Shown here: positions 53,604-62,395 of the stretch, piece by piece
Layout of the letters: each line of letters starts with the position of its first letter
Numbering within the stretch: the stretch's first letter is position 1
Assembly: GCA_949066965.1 (NCBI GenBank)
Contig: CARTDA010000007.1
Location: forward strand, 1-64,000
DNA: 64,000 nt
Direction of reading: 5' to 3'
DNA from: COE1 sp949066965
GTDB taxonomy: Bacteria > Bacillota > Clostridia > Lachnospirales > Lachnospiraceae
Translations under genes and position numbers: made by a program
Notes under the pieces: model-generated
Database searches by the model: none
Seen by the model: the letters and a program-made list of their open reading frames with translations, nothing else
Told to the model about the DNA's origin: nothing

Positions 53604-55342
53604 ACGATTTGAAGAAAAAGGGCGCATATCTGCTGCTGGGGATATTGATTCTGGTGGTACTTGGCATTATTTTTTACAGGAACCTGTCGTATCTTTATGA
53701 GATGCAGGGGAATCTGTCGGATTTGTCGGGCTGCCAGATGGAGGTTTCAGGTTATGAGGTGACAGCTTCCACCGAATCAGACGGAATGGATTTTTCGGCA
53801 GTCGGGAAAGATTTTCATGTGGCTGGTGAAGACCCGCAGCTGATACTGACCCTGCCGGCAGGAATGCAGCTTGGCGGCATTGCGCTTGACTTTGAGACGG
53901 CTGTGGAAAGTCCGCTGCCAGTACAGGTTTTTTACGCGAAGGAATGGGAGAGCTATGCGGAAAAGCATTCTGTCAAGGGGGAACTGCGTGCAGGCGAAAC
54001 AAGGCTCCTGCTTCCAGTTCCGCAGGGGGAATACTGTGCACTGCGGCTGGATATTGACGGGGATTTCAGGCTTGCGGGGATAACAGGCTGTGATGGTCCG
54101 ATGAAAGTGACAGCATATGTGTCAGGGGAAACCCTGCACACCTGTCTGTGGTATTTTCCGGCAGCAATTATCGGAATCAGCCTGATTTTCTGGGCGCATG
54201 GCGTCCGTATCAGGGCGGGCGGATTTACGGCGGGCGGATATGCCAGAAATATATTTCTGGGCGCGGAGCCGACGGAGGGCAGGGAAGTCTATCTGGACTA
54301 TCTGCGCATTCTGGCGGCAGTGTTTGTCATACTGGCGCATACCTGTTCGCCCATGGTGGGGCTTGCCGACACCGGATGGAAAAACGTCGTGCTTGTCTGC
54401 GGGCTGAGTCTGGGGCTGTGCTGTAATCCGCTGTATGTGATGTTGTCGGGGACGTTGCTTTTGAATACAAAGGGGAAACGGATGGAGCCTGTCGGAAGGT
54501 TTTATATCCGGCGCGCCGCCAAAGTCATCATCCCGCTTGCGGCATATTATCTGCTGATATTGCACTTAAACAATGAAGTACAGTTTCTGCCGCCGGCAAA
54601 CCTGACGGCATCACTGAAGCGGATTGTGATGGGGGCACCGGATGCAGGTCCGCATCTCTGGCTGATATACACGATTGTGGCACTCTATCTTGTGACGCCG
54701 TTTTTCCGGGTAATGGTGCAGCATATGGGTGACCGTCTGCTTTTTTCGCTTGCGGGGGTCATTCTCGTGCTGAATGTGCTGACAACCTATCTTCCGTTAT
54801 TTGGCATGACCTTTGGCGCATCCACGTTTCTTGCGGGATGGGAGGGCGTTTTTTTGCTCGGATATATCCTGACCAGACAGAATACGCTTGCAGGCGCACC
54901 CCGAAGAAACCGGATGATTGTGCTTGCGGCGGCTGTTTCATATGCCGTCATGGTGGCGGCTGTTTTGCGTGATGTGTCATGGATGAATTATGTGTACAGC
55001 GGCACGCCGACAATGGTTGTCGCAGCCTGCGGGATTTTCACCCTGTTTCTGGCAAACAAGGGCAAATTCCGCGGAAAGTCAAATGCGCTGGTGCGGCTGT
55101 GCGCGAAATACAGCTATTCGATTATCCTCATACACTGGTATGCGCTTTTTGTGGTCGTGCAGGGAAAGCTGCATATCACGGCGCTGCGATTTGGCTGTAT
55201 CGGCGGGATTGCGGCGAGCGTGCTGGTGACGTTTGCCGTGTGCCTGGTGATGGCAGTCGTGTTTGACAATACGGTTGTCATCGTTTGCAGCGTGATTTTT
55301 GACAAATTGACAGGGAGACTTTCTGGATATGAATCGCGTTAG
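53600..55342 (+). CDS. Membrane acyltransferase (family 3) with extracellular domain
   Basis: 580 aa. An N-terminal membrane anchor (about 8-27), an external beta-type domain (about 35-175), then an integral acyltransferase-3 region of about ten segments beginning EVYLDYLRILAAVFVILAHTCSP, where the His is the usual catalytic residue. It probably O-acetylates or otherwise acylates a surface glycan or lipid. The GTG start overlaps the lipid kinase stop. The extra N-terminal external domain may bind the acceptor. Last gene of the hprK block. Confidence 0.82.
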   Translation: MNDLKKKGAYLLLGILILVVLGIIFYRNLSYLYEMQGNLSDLSGCQMEVSGYEVTASTESDGMDFSAVGKDFHVAGEDPQLILTLPAGMQLGGIALDFETAVESPLPVQVFYAKEWESYAEKHSVKGELRAGETRLLLPVPQGEYCALRLDIDGDFRLAGITGCDGPMKVTAYVSGETLHTCLWYFPAAIIGISLIFWAHGVRIRAGGFTAGGYARNIFLGAEPTEGREVYLDYLRILAAVFVILAHTCSPMVGLADTGWKNVVLVCGLSLGLCCNPLYVMLSGTLLLNTKGKRMEPVGRFYIRRAAKVIIPLAAYYLLILHLNNEVQFLPPANLTASLKRIVMGAPDAGPHLWLIYTIVALYLVTPFFRVMVQHMGDRLLFSLAGVILVLNVLTTYLPLFGMTFGASTFLAGWEGVFLLGYILTRQNTLAGAPRRNRMIVLAAAVSYAVMVAAVLRDVSWMNYVYSGTPTMVVAACGIFTLFLANKGKFRGKSNALVRLCAKYSYSIILIHWYALFVVVQGKLHITALRFGCIGGIAASVLVTFAVCLVMAVVFDNTVVIVCSVIFDKLTGRLSGYESR

Positions 55343-55382
55343 CGCGCCATGCGCTGCCTTGGCAGCATACTTCAGTTACACT

Positions 55383-56084
55383 TTATACGAAGTGAAATAC
55401 GTTCGGAATGCCACTGCCAAATGTTCTGACTGCCATTCGATACATCGCCTTTGCGTGGATGCGGTCGTGCCAGATAAAACGCCGGAGCACCTTTCGCAAA
55501 GACCATTGCTCATCATAGCTTCCGAGACAGACGGCATTCTTTAGAAAATCAGGCTGGCTTTCGAGCAGCATAAATCCCCGCTGCCGGCATTCCACGATTG
55601 TTCCGTCGTGGTCGGTCTTGACCCCGATCTCTCCAAAGTAATAATCATTGACACCCTTTGTATGCTCGTACATTTCGGATGCCGTGCGTGGAACCTGACC
55701 ATAGAAGGTTTCCCGAGCCGCAAGACAGCTTTTGTCCTTGTCAGGAATTGCCTCATACAGATTCAGGAAGTCCTGTGCCGATTTCAGTGCAAGCGCTTTT
55801 AACTCTTCGTATTCCGTTCTGGACAGAGGCTTTTTTTCTTCCTCGAAAAGTACATCCGAATCCGCGTCCGAGATTGCAAGCCCGGATGCTTTTTCCTGTA
55901 CTATTATTGTCTCCAGGGAATCCGGTACTGCTTTTTCTTTCCATTCCTGATAAGACGCAATCTCCTTTGCCATCTTTTGGAGCGCAATCTCTTTTTTCTC
56001 TCCGCGCGTGTATGCGCCAACAAAGTTGGCGGCATACAGGATGCTGTCATTGCCGTTGTGTTCCCACACACAGTGTATTTTCAT
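55383..56084 (-). CDS. Hypothetical protein with DinB-like C-terminus
   Basis: A 233-aa cytoplasmic protein. It begins MKIHCVWEHNGNDSILYAAN and has a middle acidic, Ser/Glu-rich part. The C-terminal 140 residues are helical, with a conserved-looking WHDRIHAKAMYRMA segment near the end; the H-x3-H spacing resembles the metal site of DinB/YfiT-like four-helix proteins. That resemblance is weak. The ATG at 56084 has AGGAAG upstream and is preferred over the longer frame. No operon partner. Confidence 0.55.
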   Translation of the reverse strand: MKIHCVWEHNGNDSILYAANFVGAYTRGEKKEIALQKMAKEIASYQEWKEKAVPDSLETIIVQEKASGLAISDADSDVLFEEEKKPLSRTEYEELKALALKSAQDFLNLYEAIPDKDKSCLAARETFYGQVPRTASEMYEHTKGVNDYYFGEIGVKTDHDGTIVECRQRGFMLLESQPDFLKNAVCLGSYDEQWSLRKVLRRFIWHDRIHAKAMYRMAVRTFGSGIPNVFHFV

Positions 56085-56453
56085 AATCTTCCTCCATGAA
56101 TTGAATGCTTCACGTTTGTATCCTTTGTAATGCTGCATAATCCAGCAAATGTGAACCGTGTTTTTTCTGTTAAAAGTAACGCATAAAACACTATCTGATG
56201 TATAATAAGTTTGCAAACAAAAAAATACGAAAGTGAGTGGTCTTGTGCGTTAAATTTATTATACAACGAAAATAATTTAACTGGTAGACGGTATCGTTAT
56301 TTTAATACTTATTTTGAGTATTCTCTCAGCGGACAAATCCGGCAGTATTCATTTTATCTTTTCACTGTTTTTATTGAAATAGGGTGTGATTTACTTTATA
56401 GGGTGTGATATACTGATAAAAAATACAGAAATTTTTAGGGGAAGGGGCATGGT
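56085..56453 (+). other. Intergenic region with tandem direct repeat
   Basis: AT-rich spacer between divergent genes. AGGGTGTGATTTACT and AGGGTGTGATATACT (starting 56381 and 56400) are direct repeats with a 19-base period, just before the DUF1703 gene. They overlap a possible TTGAAA-17-TATAGG promoter and may be an operator. Confidence 0.45.
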
Positions 56454-57656
56454 ATGGCAGGAAAGGTAAAACTTCCAATGGGGGTTGAGAATTTCGGGGA
56501 AATGCGTACAGGGGGATTCTATTATGTTGATAAAACCGGGCTGGTTAAAACACTGCTGAGGAATCCGGGGAAAGTAAATTTGTTCACGCGTCCAAGGCGT
56601 TTTGGGAAGACGCTGAACATGAGCATGCTCAAATATTTTTTTGAAGCGGGCAGTGATATCATGCCGTCTGACAACGGAACGATTTTTGATGGGCTTGAGA
56701 TTTCAGGAGAAAAAGAATTATGCGAGGAGTATATGGGGAAATTTCCTGTGATTTCAATTACGTTAAAAGGGGCAACAGGGGAAAACTTCGAAGAGGCAAA
56801 AGTAATGCTCCGGAGAATTATAGGGAAGGAGGCAATGCGGTTTCGGTTCCTGATGGAAAGCGATAAGATTGATGATACAGAACGCAGCCAGTATGAGGCA
56901 CTTATTGGTACGGATAAAACAGGCACATTTACCATGTCAGATGATTTGCTGAAAGACAGCCTGCTGATGTTGTCGCAGTTCCTGCAGAAGCATTATGGGA
57001 ATGGTACGGTCATGCTGATTGACGAATATGATGTGCCGCTTGATAAGGCATACCGGGCAGGATACTATGATTCCATGGTGGAATTTATCAGGGTTATGTT
57101 TGGCAATGCATTTAAGACAAACGACAGCTTGAAATTTGCAGTGCTGACAGGGTGTCTGAGGATATCAAAGGAAAGCATTTTTACCGGACTGAATAATTTT
57201 AATGTATATACAGTAAAAGACGTACAGTATAATGAATATTTTGGGTTTTCAGACAGAGAAGTCCGCAAACTGCTGGAATACTACGGATTTATGGATAAAT
57301 ATGACACCATAAAAAAATGGTATGACGGATACCGTTTCGGGGAGCTGGAGGTTTATTGTCCATGGGATGTGGTGAGCTATTGTCATGCCCTGAGAATGGA
57401 ACCATTTATGGAACCGCAGAATTACTGGGTAAATACGAGCAGCAACGATATTATCAGGAGATTTTTAAGCAAAGCGAAAACAGCCGACAGAAACGATATC
57501 GAACAGCTGATTACATTTGACACTGCATGCCGGGCAGCCCTGAAGCAGATTAATGACCGAAACTATGCGGAGAAGCTGACTGATGACGGTATGACAACCA
57601 TCCGTAAATATGGGATTGCGTGCTATAAAAGACGCTGTAAGGTAATTTCTGGATAA
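56454..57656 (+). CDS. DUF1703 AAA-ATPase-like protein with nuclease core deleted
   Basis: 400 aa. The ATPase-like half is intact: FYYVDKTGLVKTLL, the loop RPRRFGKTLNMS (about 43-54), VMLIDEYDVPLDKA and GCLRISKESIFTGLNNF. After NYWVNTSSNDIIRRFLSKAK...IEQLI (to about residue 352) the sequence jumps in frame to FDTACRAALKQINDRNYAEKL...IRKYGIACYKRRCKV, the family's extreme C-terminus. The intact relative at 7149-8870 has about 173 more residues, including the D...ExK nuclease motif, absent here. This looks like an in-frame internal deletion. The start has GGGGAAGGGG upstream. Confidence 0.85.
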   Translation: MAGKVKLPMGVENFGEMRTGGFYYVDKTGLVKTLLRNPGKVNLFTRPRRFGKTLNMSMLKYFFEAGSDIMPSDNGTIFDGLEISGEKELCEEYMGKFPVISITLKGATGENFEEAKVMLRRIIGKEAMRFRFLMESDKIDDTERSQYEALIGTDKTGTFTMSDDLLKDSLLMLSQFLQKHYGNGTVMLIDEYDVPLDKAYRAGYYDSMVEFIRVMFGNAFKTNDSLKFAVLTGCLRISKESIFTGLNNFNVYTVKDVQYNEYFGFSDREVRKLLEYYGFMDKYDTIKKWYDGYRFGELEVYCPWDVVSYCHALRMEPFMEPQNYWVNTSSNDIIRRFLSKAKTADRNDIEQLITFDTACRAALKQINDRNYAEKLTDDGMTTIRKYGIACYKRRCKVISG

Positions 57657-57670
57657 AAATTAAAATGAAA

Positions 57671-57738
57671 GACATCATACCTTTTTTGGTGTATACTGTT
57701 TTCGTCACCAAAACAAATACCAAACAAAGGATGATGCC
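57671..57738. repeat. 68-bp palindromic repeat after the DUF1703 gene
   Basis: GACATCATACCTTTTTTGGT and ACCAAACAAAGGATGATGCC pair at 16 of 20 positions across a 28-base centre. It marks the left edge of the AT-rich island and may act as a terminator. Confidence 0.6.
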
Positions 57739-57858
57739 TTTTAGCGCAGCTGGCTGTGAGTATGAGGTGGCGCATGATACCCTGTTTGGTGCGAAAATTT
57801 CATTCATTACAAGGATCTACTCGAGCCATAGAATCTTTATTTTATAAGGAACTACGGA

Positions 57859-58098
57859 TTATCCAATATCAATCCACGAGCTATCAACCCACTCTCCTAA
57901 AGTCTGATTCCAACGCCTGTACTGTAATTTGCCATGATAGTTTCTATATTTAGTGATAATTACCTCAGCATAGGGCTGCACTGTATTGGAATAAGCATCG
58001 TATGACTGATTAGTCGGACATGCAATATTAGAAGCATTTGATATAGGAGATGAGGTAGATAGCAATAATACGGATGTAAGAACAATTAATTTTTCCAT
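57859..58098 (-). CDS. Small secreted protein (79 aa)
   Basis: It begins MEKLIVLTSVLLLSTSSPIS and NAS follows, a signal peptide with likely cleavage after about residue 23. The mature part is about 56 residues, ending in KLQYRRWNQTLGEWVDSSWIDIG. The Tyr/Trp/Arg-rich ending with one tryptophan per few residues recalls small exported peptides of clostridia found near regulatory genes (memory only). Its start is 21 bases after the BlaR1-like gene on the same strand, so it is probably the third gene of that operon. GGAAG precedes the ATG. Confidence 0.65.
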   Translation of the reverse strand: MEKLIVLTSVLLLSTSSPISNASNIACPTNQSYDAYSNTVQPYAEVIITKYRNYHGKLQYRRWNQTLGEWVDSSWIDIG

Positions 58099-58119
58099 AT
58101 TTGTCTTCCTTTCTTTTGA

Positions 58120-59223
58120 TTATTTACATATAAAGCCATTACTGGTAAAATAGTCATATTCTTTTGGGCTTAATTCTTTGGAATACATATCATTTATGTA
58201 TAATTCATATTTTCCATTTTGGTTCAATTTTAAATAGGAATTATTTTCTGAAAAATAAGTTATATCATTTTCATCATAGCAAACTGGTTCACTAAAACTT
58301 TGAAAAATAAATAAATAAGAAAATATATAGGTTGCAGTAAAGAATACTACTATGGGTAAACTGGCATAATTTTTTTTGGTGGATAAAGAAATATGCTTAA
58401 ATCTGTTAATCAATGAGTCATGGCCTTTAAATAATGTTGATGTCTTATTTCTGAGAAAATTATTTTTTTTATCTCCCTGTGTTTCGTATACATGAAGCAG
58501 AGCTGTAAGATATTCTGTTTTCTGAGATTTATTCAAGCTATTAATTACATTGCAGTCACATTTAATTTCCAGACTCTCATCTAATTCGTAATTTAAAAGA
58601 TAGGTAAGGGGAAACCACCAAAAAAAGCATTTCCAGATATTTATCCCTAACTTTATCCATGTATCATGATTCTGAAAATGAACAAGTTCATGCTTTATAA
58701 TGTAATATAGATCACAAGAATCATAGTTATTCGGCGGCAGTAAAATAATAGGATGTATAAGTCCTATTTGCATAGGGATTGGAAATTCTGCACTAATTAA
58801 TATTTTATCAATAGAATCAAATTCAGGATACATTTTCTTTAAATTTTGAACCATAGTATTATCCTGAAAATGTGAAATTAAATGTATCGTTTTATAAACA
58901 TGTATATATTCTAGTATTAATTTGGTCAACAATATAAGACTCACTAAACAACAGACTAAGAGAATGAAGCGCCCTAATGATATTGGAATAAAATTTATAT
59001 TTCTTTTTATAGTTGGATATATCCAATTATATAATTTTGGCGTATTTACAACTTTTGTAAATTTAAACTCAACCGGAACGCACATTCTTAACATACAAAA
59101 TACATACATATATAGAATTGTCTTAATATTAAAAAATGAGATTGTTCGGAGCAAATAGATACATACTATTACTATAGAAACCCATATCACCGACATCATT
59201 ATTGAAAAGAATGAAATAGCCAT
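58120..59223 (-). CDS. BlaR1-like M56 family metalloprotease
   Basis: A 367-aa membrane protein. Four hydrophobic segments lie at about 8-27, 33-50, 83-105 and 285-308. The cytoplasmic zinc-protease motif is HELVH (178-182), with ESLEIKCD downstream as the third-ligand region. In BlaR1/MecR1 this domain cleaves the BlaI repressor after signal sensing. The usual penicillin-binding sensor domain is missing; only about 60 external residues follow the last membrane segment. So it probably senses something other than a beta-lactam. It lies 9 bases after the BlaI-like gene. Confidence 0.88.
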   Translation of the reverse strand: MAISFFSIMMSVIWVSIVIVCIYLLRTISFFNIKTILYMYVFCMLRMCVPVEFKFTKVVNTPKLYNWIYPTIKRNINFIPISLGRFILLVCCLVSLILLTKLILEYIHVYKTIHLISHFQDNTMVQNLKKMYPEFDSIDKILISAEFPIPMQIGLIHPIILLPPNNYDSCDLYYIIKHELVHFQNHDTWIKLGINIWKCFFWWFPLTYLLNYELDESLEIKCDCNVINSLNKSQKTEYLTALLHVYETQGDKKNNFLRNKTSTLFKGHDSLINRFKHISLSTKKNYASLPIVVFFTATYIFSYLFIFQSFSEPVCYDENDITYFSENNSYLKLNQNGKYELYINDMYSKELSPKEYDYFTSNGFICK

Positions 59224-59232
59224 ACAATAACG

Positions 59233-59640
59233 TCACTCTCCTTTATCAATTTCATCAATCAAGAGCTTCAATTCATTAATTATTTCAGCTTTGGTATAGG
59301 AATTGTCATAATTAGACTGCTTAATAAATGCTGTTGCGATACCCTTTAGGGAATTAAGATGTAGACCTTTTTCATTAAGCAGATTAGCCGCATATTCTTC
59401 TTTGGTATACACAGCCTTAAATTTTCTGGCATACTGTTTATTGTATCGTATGCTTCCACATTCCTCAATTAAGTTTTTATCTATTAATGTATTAAGAGCT
59501 CTGTGTACATATGTGGAATTTAACACGCTATCTCTTAATTGTTCATAAATATCTACACTTGTCAGTCCGTCTTCCGAATTCCAAAATAATTCCATTATTT
59601 CTTGTTCCTTGATTGATAGTTCAAATCTTGTTTTTTTCAT
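59233..59640 (-). CDS. BlaI/MecI family transcriptional repressor
   Basis: A 135-aa winged-helix protein. The N-terminal FELSIKEQEIMELFWNSEDGLTSVDIYEQL and STYVHRALNTLIDKNLIEE form the DNA-binding part; the C-terminal half is the dimerisation helix region, where the paired BlaR1-type protease would cut. It is transcribed divergently from the radical SAM cluster and faces a shared 240-base regulatory region with a tandem 17-bp repeat. It is the likely repressor of its own operon, and possibly of the RiPP genes. Confidence 0.88.
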   Translation of the reverse strand: MKKTRFELSIKEQEIMELFWNSEDGLTSVDIYEQLRDSVLNSTYVHRALNTLIDKNLIEECGSIRYNKQYARKFKAVYTKEEYAANLLNEKGLHLNSLKGIATAFIKQSNYDNSYTKAEIINELKLLIDEIDKGE

Positions 59641-59682
59641 ATTAGATTAATAATCCATTCTACATTTTTTATTTATTAATAT

Positions 59683-59719
59683 ACAATAGTTTTCAAAAAA
59701 TGACAATAGTTTTCAAAAA
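59683..59719. promoter_or_regulatory. Tandem 17-bp repeat, probable operator
   Basis: ACAATAGTTTTCAAAAA occurs exactly twice, at 59683 and 59703, a spacing of 20 bp (about two helical turns). It lies just upstream of the BlaI-like gene, where a repressor would act. Confidence 0.6.
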
Positions 59720-59796
59720 TATATTGCAATTTATAAAATAATGAGTTACTATAATTTAAAATTGAGAACTAATAACAAAATGTGTCATCAGATTTC

Positions 59797-59825
59797 TTGT
59801 TTGTTATTAAATGTTTTGGTATTAT
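59797..59825 (+). promoter_or_regulatory. Probable promoter of the RiPP cluster
   Basis: TTGTTT, a 17-base spacer and TATTAT, about 60 bases before the radical SAM start. Confidence 0.5.
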
Positions 59826-59883
59826 TGTACACTGCTTTGAAACATTCTGTAAATAAAAAGGTAATATTTTGAGAGGTATAAAA

Positions 59884-61062
59884 ATGGATAATTATTTAAT
59901 GGGCTCTGGATTAGGCCAGTGGAAAGAAGGAAAAGCTTATGAGATTACATTTATTGTAACAGAGGATTGTAATCTTAGATGTACATATTGTTATCAGGCA
60001 CATAAAAATAATAAACATAAAATGACTTTTGACATTGCAAAAAAAGCAGTAGATTATATACTTGGTAATCCACAGATTTTTGATGCTGAAGCAGTATTGT
60101 GGGATTTTATTGGTGGTGAACCATTATTAGAGATTGAATTAATTGATAAAATAGTCGATTACATTAAAATAAACTCATATAAATCAGGACATAAATGGTC
60201 AAAAAACTATCGAATTAATATTGGAACGAATGGAATTTTATATGATAGACAAAACGTACAAAGATTTATTAAAAAGAACAAAGATAAGTTAAATATTGGG
60301 ATTACTATAGATGGCACGAAAGAAAAGCATGATATGCACAGGGTATACTGCAATGGTAAGGGATCATACGATGATGTAATGAAGAATGTACATCAATGGA
60401 AATCGGATTTTCCGAATTCTACCACAAAGGTAACATTTAGTAGTGAGGATTTGCCTTATCTTAAAGAAAGTATTATTCATTTATGGGAGAATGGGATATC
60501 TGTTGTGCCAGCGAATGTTGTATTTGAAAATGTATGGAAAGAAGAGGATGATGAAATATATGAAAAACAGTTGAGGGAATTGGCGGATTACGTCATTGAA
60601 AATGAATTATGGAATAATGTAAATTGTACATTTTTTGATGATAATATAGGAAAGCCTAATGATAATAAGTCAATTCATTCAAATTATTGTGGAACAGGAA
60701 GAATGCTGGCAATTGACTCACAGGGAAATTTTTATCCTTGTTTGAGGTTTTCAGATTTTTCCCTTAGTAATAAAAAAGGAATTGATATTGGAAATATTTA
60801 TTCAGGAATAGATTATGATAAGATAAGACCGTTTTTGGCATTATCGACGAAAGTGATTAGCACAGAAGAATGTATAAATTGCGAAATAGCGAGTGGATGC
60901 GGGTGGTGTCAAGGCTGTAATTATGATTGTGACAAAGAAGATACTATTTATTCAAGAGTTACATATATATGCAAGATGCATAAGGCACGTGTTCGAGCGA
61001 ACAATTATTATTGGGATAAGTTATTGAGGGATAAAGGTATACATAAGAAAAACAGATATTAG
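59884..61062 (+). CDS. Radical SAM/SPASM peptide maturase (CXXX-repeat target type)
   Basis: A 392-aa enzyme expected to form sulfur-to-carbon (thioether) links in the cysteine-rich precursors encoded downstream. The radical SAM cluster motif is C29-x3-C33-x2-C36 (TEDCNLRCTYCYQ), with FIGGEPLLE as the GGE-type SAM-binding segment. The C-terminal SPASM region has many cysteines (CGTGRML...YPCLRF, then CINCEIASGCGWCQGCNYDC) for auxiliary iron-sulfur clusters. The opening MDNYLMGSGLGQWKEGKAYEIT resembles the CXXX-repeat maturase family as I remember it. The ATG at 59884 follows GAGAGGT; an upstream TTG is less likely. Confidence 0.88.
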   Translation: MDNYLMGSGLGQWKEGKAYEITFIVTEDCNLRCTYCYQAHKNNKHKMTFDIAKKAVDYILGNPQIFDAEAVLWDFIGGEPLLEIELIDKIVDYIKINSYKSGHKWSKNYRINIGTNGILYDRQNVQRFIKKNKDKLNIGITIDGTKEKHDMHRVYCNGKGSYDDVMKNVHQWKSDFPNSTTKVTFSSEDLPYLKESIIHLWENGISVVPANVVFENVWKEEDDEIYEKQLRELADYVIENELWNNVNCTFFDDNIGKPNDNKSIHSNYCGTGRMLAIDSQGNFYPCLRFSDFSLSNKKGIDIGNIYSGIDYDKIRPFLALSTKVISTEECINCEIASGCGWCQGCNYDCDKEDTIYSRVTYICKMHKARVRANNYYWDKLLRDKGIHKKNRY

Positions 61063-61086
61063 TGGAAAAAGCATTTATATTTTATA

Positions 61087-62040
61087 ATGAGCAATGATGC
61101 TGTTGAATGTTGCAATTATCATGCTAATATGCGTATTGAGAAATATATGGATGAAGAAACAGCCAAAAAAGGTTTGGAGTTTTGCGAAAAAAATTTTTAT
61201 AAACCAGTGATTTTAAATTCAATAAAAGAAGATAATATTTTAAATCTAGATAATTTGTCAGATATATCAAGGATAGAAATTTGCGATAGCAGTATAAATC
61301 TTCCATACAAAAATTTTTGTAAATATGTCATTATAGAAAAGGATTACATTGACGAATTTGAAGGAAATGATATAGTCCTACTCTATGTAGAAGAAGATAC
61401 TATATCAAACTTGGCTGATAGAGTAAAAAAAGTATTGAAAAGCTGTAAAAGAATTAATGTTATTTTCAAGTTTGACTTTACACAAAAGCATTCAAAAGTA
61501 TATCAGGATCAATTAGATTTAATATCGGAAGAAATTATTGGTTATTTAAAAAATAATGAATTCAGAGAAGTAAATGTGATAACTGATAGATTGTTTTTAA
61601 ATGAAATGAATAACTGTAATTGTGGTATGAGTAATTATGCATTAGCTCCCAATGGGAAAATATATGTTTGTCCTGCATTCTATTTTGATAATCCAGATAA
61701 TTATATCGGAGATATAAAAAGCGGGATAATGGAATCAGATTTATTTAGGGCGTTTTCAATTAAAAATGCACCAATATGTAATGAATGTGATGCGTTTCAG
61801 TGTAATAGGTGCATTTTTGAAAATAAAAAGAAAACGCGCGAATATAATATTCCAGGTTCCTCGCAATGCATAAAAAGCCATATAGAGAGGAATATATCTA
61901 TGAAATTGCAAAAGACTTTAAAAGCAGAAAAAATTAGTTATGGAATGGAGAGTGAGATACGTCCAATAAGCTATAATGATCCAATAGAACTTTTGTTAAA
62001 TAAGATGGAATATAATCCATTTTCCAATAGATATTGTTAG
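61087..62040 (+). CDS. Second SPASM-like maturation protein (CXXX repeat peptide maturase-like)
   Basis: A 317-aa protein without the radical SAM CxxxCxxC motif. Its C-terminal half has a SPASM-type cysteine pattern: CNCGMSNYALAPNGKIYVCPAFYF, then CNECDAFQCNRCIF. This matches the companion maturase of CXXX-repeat systems, by memory, and it may act as a partner or RiPP-binding subunit for the radical SAM enzyme. It is in the same frame as that gene, separated by one TAG and 24 bases; the in-frame codons between read WKKHLYFI and look like a family-type N-terminus. No good Shine-Dalgarno precedes ATG 61087, so the true start is doubtful. Confidence 0.75.
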   Translation: MSNDAVECCNYHANMRIEKYMDEETAKKGLEFCEKNFYKPVILNSIKEDNILNLDNLSDISRIEICDSSINLPYKNFCKYVIIEKDYIDEFEGNDIVLLYVEEDTISNLADRVKKVLKSCKRINVIFKFDFTQKHSKVYQDQLDLISEEIIGYLKNNEFREVNVITDRLFLNEMNNCNCGMSNYALAPNGKIYVCPAFYFDNPDNYIGDIKSGIMESDLFRAFSIKNAPICNECDAFQCNRCIFENKKKTREYNIPGSSQCIKSHIERNISMKLQKTLKAEKISYGMESEIRPISYNDPIELLLNKMEYNPFSNRYC

Positions 62041-62054
62041 GAGAATAAAATACT

Positions 62055-62342
62055 ATGAACATAATAGTAACAATAAGCGAAGATGAAAATGAAAAAATGA
62101 TGGATATTATTGAAGGAATTAATGCTCTAAAAGTGCTAGTACAAACATTAGCTTCAGATAATGAACTCTATAATGAAAACTCGGAAATGTATACCCGGAT
62201 TAAAAATGATTTAAAGAATACTATGGCGGACTACCAGATTGAATGGAATAAGATTATAGAAAAATATCATTTGGACCCAGAAAAATGTGAAAATTATTTT
62301 TTGAATTTTAGCGACAGAAGTATCCAGTATGTTGAAAATTAA
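62055..62342 (+). CDS. Small accessory protein of the CXXX-peptide system
   Basis: A 95-aa acidic, helical protein (MNIIVTISEDENEKMMDIIEGINALKVLVQ...). It starts 14 bases after the companion maturase with TTAGGAG upstream and lies directly before the precursor genes. Size, position and overall sequence fit the 'CXXX repeat peptide modification system protein' family as I remember it. It may present the precursor to the maturase, but it does not show an obvious RRE fold to me. No membrane segment or signal. Confidence 0.7.
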   Translation: MNIIVTISEDENEKMMDIIEGINALKVLVQTLASDNELYNENSEMYTRIKNDLKNTMADYQIEWNKIIEKYHLDPEKCENYFLNFSDRSIQYVEN

Positions 62343-62395
62343 AGATAGGGATTATGGATATTTATATGTAATAATTGTATATGGGAGGTGATATT

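Noticed and set aside
57741..57858. Short frames after the palindrome, such as the stretch reading AAGCEYEVAHDTLFGAK
   Set aside because: Too short, with no start signal; might be a gene remnant but cannot be assigned.
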